From positions 1-26,411 of IMG/VR virus record IMGVR_UViG_3300046012_001123: 26,411 bases of DNA, one strand, 5' to 3'. The translations under genes and the position numbers were made by a program. The DNA comes from a virus. The notes beneath the pieces were generated by a model that saw only the letters and a list, made by a program, of their open reading frames with translations, was not told the DNA's origin and searched no databases. Every line of letters begins with the position of its first letter. Within the stretch, counting starts at the first letter, position 1. Below, one piece after another: positions 20,070-26,411 of this stretch.

Positions 20070-20738
20070 TCAGGTAATTTCAACCTGAATTATTTTTTCG
20101 CCTGTCCTTTTGGGGGTTGCCGCGGGCTTCGGCGGCGGCGGAGTTGGCGCCCTCGGCTTCGCTGCCGGGCTCTCCGGGTCGGGCAAGAGCGGCGCCGGCT
20201 CCTCGGCGGGCGCGGACGGAGCGGCGCCGGCCTCGCGCTCCTGGGCAAAGATCGACTGGTAAAAGCTGGTCGGCGCGGCCATCGGACCCCCGGCATCGAG
20301 CGGGGTCTGCGCCGGGTCCAGCTTCTCATTCTGGATTTTCACCCGGTTGCCGTCGCGGATGGTACCGGTGTACACCATCACCAGCTTCACGGCATCGAGG
20401 ATCGCGCCGGAGTGGTCCTTGGGGTCGAGGTCGAGGACTTTCTTGATGGCCTTCTCGGCATCGCTGAGCGAGACGCGCTCCCGCTCCTCTTCCTGCCGCG
20501 CCGCTCCGACCGCGTCCCGGGCCATCAGCCGGTGCTCTTCGAACTCCACCAGGTTGCGCCTCCGCTCGATCTCCGCCTGCACGTGCGCCCGGCGGTGGAT
20601 GCTCTTGGCTTCCTCTTCCGGGATGCGGCACTTGCGCGCGACCAGGTTCAGCCGCTCGTCGGCATAGCGCTCGCGGGCAAAGTGGAAGACGAAGCGCTGC
20701 TCTTTTTCGTTCAGCGGCTTGAAGGGATCCCTGGGCAT
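20070..20738 (-). CDS. Probable terminase small subunit (TerS)
   Basis: The 222-aa protein has an N-terminal helical DNA-binding region: L-N-E-K-E-Q-R-F-V-F-H-F-A-R-E, an HTH-like stretch to about residue 50, then the A-H-V-Q-A-E-I-E-R-R-R helix typical of TerS, where it is followed by oligomerisation helices (about 60-120). The C-terminal 75 residues are Pro/Ala-rich and disordered, ending QVEIT. It would recognise the packaging site and load TerL. Its location two small genes upstream of terL and the domain pattern support the call; sequence similarity among TerS proteins is low, so some doubt remains. GAGG precedes the ATG by ten bases. Confidence 0.7.
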   Translation of the reverse strand: MPRDPFKPLNEKEQRFVFHFARERYADERLNLVARKCRIPEEEAKSIHRRAHVQAEIERRRNLVEFEEHRLMARDAVGAARQEEERERVSLSDAEKAIKKVLDLDPKDHSGAILDAVKLVMVYTGTIRDGNRVKIQNEKLDPAQTPLDAGGPMAAPTSFYQSIFAQEREAGAAPSAPAEEPAPLLPDPESPAAKPRAPTPPPPKPAATPKRTGEKIIQVEIT

Positions 20739-20804
20739 TGCTGGCGTTCCTCGGCGTTACATCGGTCACAAATGTTACAACCTGCAACCGGGCGATACGG
20801 GTCG

Positions 20805-23800
20805 TTACTGTTTAGCGGCGGTCTCCTGCGGAGTGCCTTCGATCTGCGGCGGCTCGTGCTCGGCGGGCACGCTGGCCAGCGCCTCGCGCCACTCTTTCAC
20901 CAGCGCCGCCCGTTCCTGCGGGTCGGTAATCTCCGGCAGCTGCGACTCGCCCTTGCGGATCAGCGCCGGCCGCAGCTCCATCTTCTCCTGCGGTGTGGCA
21001 GCGTTGAAAATATCGAGCACGGTGGGATCGCCCTTGTGCAGCGGCCGGAAGCGGATGCCCGCGCTCGCGAACTCGTTCACGAACCGCGGCTGCTGCGCCC
21101 GCTCCACCACCCGCCAGGCGGTGTTGACGCTCATCTTGCCCGCCTTGGCTTCCTCCAGAATGTCCCGCGCCTTGATCTTTCCATTGCGCAGCTCGTCCTC
21201 CAGCTGGTAATTGCGCCGGCTGGCCGCCTGCCGCTCCTCGTCGTCGGCCATGTCCGGGATGTTGGCCACGTAAACCTTGTGGATCATCCCCTCGGCCTTG
21301 GTCCGGTCCTGCGAGCCGTAGATCCCGCTCGCGCTCAGCATCGAGCCCAGCAGCGAGATGTCCGGCGTGGTGAACACCTTCTGAACCTGGAAGGGCATCG
21401 ACCGCTTCACCGCATCCTGCACCCGGTGGGGAAAGGTTCTCTGCTTTCCGTAGTAATCGCGGCCGGTGGCGAATTCGAGCGCCGCGGAGAAGGGCGACGA
21501 CAGCCGGTTCATCAGCGCCTGGCGGGTGTCGGTGGCCACGTGCACCGCATCCTCGAGCGAGCCGCGCACCCCGTACTCCTGGCCGTGAAACACCACCTTG
21601 AAGGCGTGCTCCTTGTCCCACTTGGCATCGCCCTGGTTGAGCACCGCATTGAGCGCCCGCGCGGCCACATACACCATGCCCAGCCCGCGCAGCAGCGCCG
21701 CCGCCTGCATGCGCCCGTGGGGCAGCGCGGCCTGGGCCACGTAGCGGCCCGTCGACTCGGCGAAGGTCGGCGCGAAGAAGATCAGCCGCAGCGCCTGCTT
21801 GGCCGTCTTCGACCGCGGCAGCGCGTCGAAGGCCGTGTTGATCACGCCCACCGATGCGTTCCCCTGCTTGGCGCTCAGCTCGAAGAGCATGCGCTGGGCG
21901 AGATCTTTGGCCGCCTGCTTCTTTTCCGCCTCGCCGGCCCCGCCCATCTTCGCCGCCACCTCGCGGTAGGCCCGGTCCTCGAATTCCTTTCCATAGAGCC
22001 GCGAGTTGGCCTCGTAGGCGATCCTGCCCAGTTGCATACCGGCGCGCGGGATCCAGTCCTGAAACATCCACTGCGAGAAGGCATGCACGCGGTCCATGGC
22101 CACGTTCACTCCCGGCACGCCCTCGAAAACCCCTTTCAGCACCCGCGCGGAAAACAGTCCCTCGGCGTCGGCGTGCAGCGGGTCCAGGCCATTGGCCACC
22201 AGCCCGCGCTGCACCGTATCGCCCATGTCGATCGGGGGAAGCCGGAAGGGATTGGCCCCATGCTCGATCACGCGCCGACCGATGTTGACCACGTGGAACG
22301 GCGCCGGAATCACCGAGGTCATCAGCTCTTTCGAGAGCGCGTTCATCTGCAGGATGCCGTGCCCGATGCGCTGCGAGAGCTTCTGGTTGCGGTCGAACCA
22401 TCCCGGCCGCATCATGTCCTCCACCTGGTCGGCCACCGAGTTGTGAAAGTAGAGATTGCCCTTGAAGGCGATGCGCGAGGGGTCCTCGCCCCACAGCTTG
22501 GGATCGTCCTTGAAGCCTTCCAGGTCCTCGGCCGTGGGCTCGAACAAAAAGCCGCGCGTCTGCGGCAGGTCCGGGAATTCCTTGTAGTCGCGCAGATTGA
22601 CGTCCTCGGGAATCTCCTGCCGGCGCATGATCTGCGGCACCTCGTCGTCGCGCGCCACCATCCAGCGGCCCACCGCGTTCATCACCGCGAGCGGCTTGCC
22701 GTCCGGCGACTTGGCCAGCATGGAATTGCGCAGCAGCGTGCGCGTGGCCAGGGCGTCGGAAAAAGCCGCATCGTAGGCCGAGAGCAGGTAACCGATGTCG
22801 GGGTTCTTGGGGATCAGCCCATGATTCTCGGCGTCGAGATAGGTCTCGAACACCCGCTCCTTGATGAACCCGGGGTTGGGGTTGAGCTCGCTCATGTCGA
22901 TCAGGTGGGCCAGGTTATCCGCCTCGCCGGTGCGCACATAAAGATGGTTCACGTAATTGCGCGCCGCGTTGTAGAGCATTCCTGTCTCCTGCCCCACTTT
23001 CAGCAGGTCCTGGAAGTGCTTCTGGATGCGCATGGCCACGGCCTTCTGCTGCGGGTCGAGATGGGCCGCGGCCTTATAGTGCGCAATGGAATCGTGGTAG
23101 TGGTCCTTGAGCCGCGCGTCCATGGGCCGCGACTTGAACAGGTCCCAGCGCTGTTCGGCAAGGGTCGCCCACTTCTTCAGCTTCTCCGGATCGCCGCCGG
23201 CCTCGATCCAGTACTTGATGCCCGCGCGCGCATCCGCATCGGGCATGGTTTCTTTGACCGCCTTCGCCAGAGCCCGCACTGCCAGCGCCGACTCGGTCTT
23301 GGCCACGTTGGCATCGCCCACCAGCCCTTTCCAGTCGGTGGGCTTGGGCACGCCGAGGGATTTGATCTTGCCGGCCACCAGCTGCCCCGTGGTCCGCGCC
23401 ATGTCCGCCAGCTGCGACGGCTCGCCTGAAAATCTGAAATCGTGCGCCAGCGCCGCCGTCAAGCCGTTGGTGCGCGCCAGGCCCTTTTCGAGGCCCGGTA
23501 TCCGCCGCCAGAAGGCGCCTGCCCGTCCTGTCGATTGGTCGAACTCGTGACCCGCCCAGTCGCTGAACCGTTCCACCGCCGAGCGGCCGTCCTCGGCCGG
23601 CGTCTTGCCCAGGTCCTCGATCAGATCCTGTACGCTGCGCGCCACCGGGTTCTCGGTGTCCGTCTTCTGGAAGAGCGTCTCCGCCTCCGGCGCCGGCTCC
23701 TTGAATTTTGAGAGATCGAGATGCCAACGGACCGCGCCGGCCTTTTCCCCGGCATCGGGCGTCTCCACGCCGCCCAGCTTTTTCCAGATGCCCGCCACCG

Positions 23801-26411
23801 CGTCCTTCGAGCCGCCCTCGGGGTCTGAAGTCAGCTCGGTTCCCCCCTGCGACTTCACATAGTCGATCGCGTCCCGGTACATCCGGGTGGCCACGCCGCG
23901 GCCTTTTTCGAGACTCTGCACCAGCCGCACCGCCCATTTGCCGTCGCCCTCCGGCGAGACGATCATGTGCCCCGCCATACCCCAACGCGGCTCGAGATCC
24001 CTGGAATTTACATACTCGGGTTTGAAATAGCCATGTTGTTTGGCATATTCTTCGGCGGTTGGCGCCTGGTAGGTTTTGGCGAAAAACTCTTTCCAGCCCG
24101 GACCGTCGTCGGAGTCAATCGGCTCCGTGGTCCGCAGGTCGCCGGCCTTGGGCGCTTCCCGCTGGAAGAGCGTGGTGTTTTCGCCGGTGCCATGAAACAG
24201 CGGCGACTCGCGCTCCATCCTGCCCGCGGCCGCGCTGATGTCGCCCTGGGGCCGGCGCATCTCGTCGCCCAGCAGTTGCGCCTGAGCCTCGCCCTTGGCC
24301 GCGCCGCGCTCGGTGTCGGCATTCTCCATGCCCGGCAAGGCCAGCGAGTCATCCGGGCGCAGGGCGCTCTTGCTGGCCCGCTGGAAGGCTAGTTCACCTT
24401 CCGCCGCGCCGCCTTCTGGAACACCCGGTTCGCCACCTGCACCACCGGGTCCTCTTGGCTGTCCCGGAGCACGCGCATGCCCTTCTTCGCCTCCGGGGAG
24501 CGGTTGAACTCCTCGACCGCCGCCTTGAGCCGCGCCTCGTGCCGCGCCTCCTCGGCCTCTTTCATCGGGTTCTGCTTCATAGCCCCTCCGCGCTTCCTTC
24601 AGCGCCGCTTCCGCCTCCGGCGTGACCGGCGGCAGGCTCGAGAAGATTGTATCCCCATGCTCATCGGCCGCGGCGCGCAGAAAACTGTGCACCAGGTCGA
24701 AGCGCTGCTCCGCGGTCAGCTTCAGCGCCGGATCCCCGGCCAGCGCCTTGGCCATCAGCTCGAGCGTGATCTCGTTCCTTCCCTCCGCCCCGCCGCGCTT
24801 CCCGTAGCCCATCGCCCGCAGCTGGTCCGCGATCGCGCGGAACTCCGGCCGGGATGCTACCTCCTGAATTGCGTCCGACTGCGCCATGCGGTTGCGCCGC
24901 TGCCAGCCGTGCCAGGCCTCTTCAAGCACCGTGTCCGGCCCGTGGTCGCCGCGCAGCAGCACCACGCTGCCGTCTTCCTGCCGTCCCTCGCGGATCGACT
25001 GCGCCATGCGGTCGTAGCCGGCGGCGGCCTCCGCTCCTCCCACCTCGCTGCGCGCGCTTCCCGCCTGCGAGCGCAGCATCAGTTCCAGCTTATTGGCCGC
25101 CTCGCGGCTCAGCGAGACGCCCTTCCAGGCCGTGCGCTCACCCAGCCCGGCGCGGTGCCAGAGCGCATAGGCATCGGGATCGAGCACCACCGCCTTGCCG
25201 GCCGCGGTGTCGGTCACCTGCGCCTTCTGCGCCGCCGCGTTCTCTCGCAACGTGCGCTTGCGCGCTGCGTCGATGCCGCGCGCGTATTCGTCCGCAGAAA
25301 CAGCTTGGCCGGGAGCTGTTTCTCTCCCGGCCTCGGCTGCTGTGCTTTCGCTGTTTTTAGAAGTTGCTTCGGGGCTTAGTAGGGCACCTGCAGGTGTGGG
25401 TCCTCGTCCAGATTCTTGCCCCAGTTTTGCATTGCCGCCTGGGATTGGGCCGCCAGATTCTCCGCCGGAGGTGCCTTGGTCGGTGGCGCGGGCGGCCTCA
25501 AGGATGGCCTTGCCGCGGTCGCTTTGGAAGAGTCCGTCGCGTTCAAGCCGGGCCAGCGTTTCATTGATCTCACCCCTGGTTTCATTGTAGCTTCTGCCGC
25601 CCAGTTTGGCAACAAAGCGGTTGAGCGCGTCCACGCCCTCGTGCGCCGTGGCTTCGCCCGGCTTGCCGGAGTTGTCCACCACCACAAACTTCACCCGGTC
25701 GCCGAACTCGTCGCGCACCGCTTCGAGCACCCGGGGCACGTTGTGATAAGCGTCGGCCATGTACTTCAGTTGCACGGTGCGCCCGATCCCCGGCCTCTCG
25801 CCATGCCCGACGGCGCGCCGGAACATGCGCTCCACCGTCTTGCCCGGCTCGTCCACATAGACCCACTCGATCACCGGCGTGCGTCCCGCGCCGATGATCT
25901 TGCGCAGCAAGGGGCCAAAACTCTTGTAGTCGTCGCTGATCGCCTCCACCTGCAGCCCCGCGCGGGCGAAGATTCCGCCCGTCTGTTCCGAGGTCTTGCC
26001 GCTTCCCGGCGAGGCCGTGGTCACCCGCACCAGCGGCTTTTCCCGGTTCACCGGCTCGCTCAGCACGGTGTCGAGAGCCGAATTGCGAATCGCCTTGGCC
26101 GCATTGGCGACTACACGATCGTTCCCGGTGGGGTCGGCCTTGAACTCCGGAAATAGTTCCTTGGCCGCATCGGTGGCCAGCGTCGGCACGCCTTTGGTGC
26201 TGAAGCGTTCGAGATAATTCCCGGCCAGCTTGGGCAGGTTCCTCGCCGTCCGCTCGTTGAGGTCGGCCTCTTCGGGGGTTCCGGTCAGGTTCTTGATCGG
26301 TTCCTTGGCGGTGACAATGCGCAACGCGCCGCGCGGGATCTCGTCGAGCTTGTTTCCGTCGCTCAGCCGCGCCCGGCCGCCGGCGCGGCCGCCATTCGGG
26401 GCAGGATTCTC
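20805..26411 (-). CDS. Giant polyvalent phage protein with zeta-toxin-like kinase, partial
   Basis: The frame is open from the right edge to 20805, about 1868 residues, so the start lies outside; the TTG at 26324 is only an internal candidate. Near 25990-26030 a P-loop (ASPGSGKT) followed by ISDD resembles zeta-toxin kinases. Around 24880-24960 V-L-E-E-A-W-H-G-W resembles a metallopeptidase helix lacking its first His. Positions 24300-24350 hold an LPGMEN segment known in polyvalent proteins; 23700-24000 looks like a GNAT fold (G-R-G-V-A-T-R-M-Y). The helix-rich C-terminal 900 residues resemble large polyvalent-protein-associated domains such as LPD38. Known relatives are thought to be packaged and injected to counter the new host. 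Domain limits are approximate. Confidence 0.8.
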   Translation of the reverse strand, partial: ENPAPNGGRAGGRARLSDGNKLDEIPRGALRIVTAKEPIKNLTGTPEEADLNERTARNLPKLAGNYLERFSTKGVPTLATDAAKELFPEFKADPTGNDRVVANAAKAIRNSALDTVLSEPVNREKPLVRVTTASPGSGKTSEQTGGIFARAGLQVEAISDDYKSFGPLLRKIIGAGRTPVIEWVYVDEPGKTVERMFRRAVGHGERPGIGRTVQLKYMADAYHNVPRVLEAVRDEFGDRVKFVVVDNSGKPGEATAHEGVDALNRFVAKLGGRSYNETRGEINETLARLERDGLFQSDRGKAILEAARATDQGTSGGESGGPIPGGNAKLGQESGRGPTPAGALLSPEATSKNSESTAAEAGRETAPGQAVSADEYARGIDAARKRTLRENAAAQKAQVTDTAAGKAVVLDPDAYALWHRAGLGERTAWKGVSLSREAANKLELMLRSQAGSARSEVGGAEAAAGYDRMAQSIREGRQEDGSVVLLRGDHGPDTVLEEAWHGWQRRNRMAQSDAIQEVASRPEFRAIADQLRAMGYGKRGGAEGRNEITLELMAKALAGDPALKLTAEQRFDLVHSFLRAAADEHGDTIFSSLPPVTPEAEAALKEARRGYEAEPDERGRGGAARGAAQGGGRGVQPLPGGEEGHARAPGQPRGPGGAGGEPGVPEGGAAEGELAFQRASKSALRPDDSLALPGMENADTERGAAKGEAQAQLLGDEMRRPQGDISAAAGRMERESPLFHGTGENTTLFQREAPKAGDLRTTEPIDSDDGPGWKEFFAKTYQAPTAEEYAKQHGYFKPEYVNSRDLEPRWGMAGHMIVSPEGDGKWAVRLVQSLEKGRGVATRMYRDAIDYVKSQGGTELTSDPEGGSKDAVAGIWKKLGGVETPDAGEKAGAVRWHLDLSKFKEPAPEAETLFQKTDTENPVARSVQDLIEDLGKTPAEDGRSAVERFSDWAGHEFDQSTGRAGAFWRRIPGLEKGLARTNGLTAALAHDFRFSGEPSQLADMARTTGQLVAGKIKSLGVPKPTDWKGLVGDANVAKTESALAVRALAKAVKETMPDADARAGIKYWIEAGGDPEKLKKWATLAEQRWDLFKSRPMDARLKDHYHDSIAHYKAAAHLDPQQKAVAMRIQKHFQDLLKVGQETGMLYNAARNYVNHLYVRTGEADNLAHLIDMSELNPNPGFIKERVFETYLDAENHGLIPKNPDIGYLLSAYDAAFSDALATRTLLRNSMLAKSPDGKPLAVMNAVGRWMVARDDEVPQIMRRQEIPEDVNLRDYKEFPDLPQTRGFLFEPTAEDLEGFKDDPKLWGEDPSRIAFKGNLYFHNSVADQVEDMMRPGWFDRNQKLSQRIGHGILQMNALSKELMTSVIPAPFHVVNIGRRVIEHGANPFRLPPIDMGDTVQRGLVANGLDPLHADAEGLFSARVLKGVFEGVPGVNVAMDRVHAFSQWMFQDWIPRAGMQLGRIAYEANSRLYGKEFEDRAYREVAAKMGGAGEAEKKQAAKDLAQRMLFELSAKQGNASVGVINTAFDALPRSKTAKQALRLIFFAPTFAESTGRYVAQAALPHGRMQAAALLRGLGMVYVAARALNAVLNQGDAKWDKEHAFKVVFHGQEYGVRGSLEDAVHVATDTRQALMNRLSSPFSAALEFATGRDYYGKQRTFPHRVQDAVKRSMPFQVQKVFTTPDISLLGSMLSASGIYGSQDRTKAEGMIHKVYVANIPDMADDEERQAASRRNYQLEDELRNGKIKARDILEEAKAGKMSVNTAWRVVERAQQPRFVNEFASAGIRFRPLHKGDPTVLDIFNAATPQEKMELRPALIRKGESQLPEITDPQERAALVKEWREALASVPAEHEPPQIEGTPQETAAKQ
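24389..24580 (-). CDS. Embedded 63-aa ORF in an alternative frame
   Basis: Inside the polyvalent gene, on the same strand but another frame, an ATG at 24580 follows GGAGGGGC and opens 63 codons to a TAG at 24389. Nearly every codon ends in G or C, as in real genes here, whereas the host frame over exactly this stretch is a Gly/Ala/Pro/Arg-rich low-complexity run with many A- or T-ending codons. The product is highly charged and helical (K-E-A-E-E-A-R-H-E-A-R-L, then V-V-Q-V-A-N-R-V-F-Q-K). It could be a separate small gene or the original frame of the large protein changed by two compensating indels. Confidence 0.55.
   Translation of the reverse strand: MKQNPMKEAEEARHEARLKAAVEEFNRSPEAKKGMRVLRDSQEDPVVQVANRVFQKAARRKVN

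Noticed and set aside
20068-20090. Rho-independent terminator on the + strand (8-bp stem, T-rich tail)
   Set aside because: No + strand gene runs into it; the sequence encodes the end of the TerS candidate, so the hairpin may be incidental.
20040-23429. 1129-aa ORF on the + strand
   Set aside because: Antisense to TerS and the polyvalent gene; Arg/His/Leu-rich composition typical of antisense frames in GC-rich DNA, and no ribosome site or family motif.
1-26411. CRISPR arrays, insertion sequences, rRNA
   Set aside because: No spaced identical repeats, no transposase motifs and no rRNA-like sequence were seen on either strand.

Overview
The window is a stretch of GC-rich genome from a temperate tailed bacteriophage. 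The evidence is a tyrosine integrase beside an attachment site, a small XRE-type repressor with divergent promoters, a long rightward early operon of small overlapping genes, and a leftward late block with both terminase subunits and a giant polyvalent protein. The host is not certain. From memory, the 74-aa membrane protein with an ALDTRTG..C motif and several small phage families recall phages of Acidobacteriota, but this is a weak inference.

Layout. Positions 1-695 hold the end of an HTH-like gene that begins outside the window. Positions 719-992 look like a complete attP: the 3' part of an initiator tRNA-fMet (881-934) has no 5' half beside it and is flanked on both sides by short direct repeats. 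Integrase (1252-2454, -), a small unknown gene and the XRE repressor (2926-3192, -) read leftward as a lysogeny operon. A divergent promoter pair at 3199-3269, followed by a perfect 7-3-7 palindrome, launches the rightward genes.

The first rightward block (3311-6578) has nine tightly coupled genes. Many encode small Cys-rich proteins; one is a DUF1064-type nuclease and the last is an HD hydrolase resembling SpoT/MESH1 (p)ppGpp hydrolases. A second copy of the palindrome (6574-6590) lies at the start of the next block (6838-9906), a chaperonin cassette: exported coiled-coil protein, GroES, GroEL, cold-shock-like protein and membrane protein. After a 319-base regulatory gap, the third block (10226-17462) carries a Zn/HTH protein, a pair known from Firmicutes phages (a protein annotated there as replication terminator, and its partner), Cys-rich proteins, a J-domain protein, a Gp37/Gp68 (DUF5131) protein and an 870-aa helicase-methyltransferase fusion.

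A 58-aa gene with its own promoter and operator-like palindrome (17616-17792) ends head-on against the late block. That block reads leftward: giant polyvalent protein (open at the right edge) -> TerS -> Zn protein -> RHH protein -> TerL. The polyvalent gene contains a 63-codon ORF in another frame with its own ribosome site and strong codon bias.

Possible joint action: the early genes appear to reshape host physiology (alarmone hydrolysis, protein folding through GroEL/ES and a J-domain protein, nucleic-acid binding) and to modify phage DNA. The late genes package DNA and may deliver the polyvalent protein into the next host. Capsid, portal, tail and lysis genes are not in the window.
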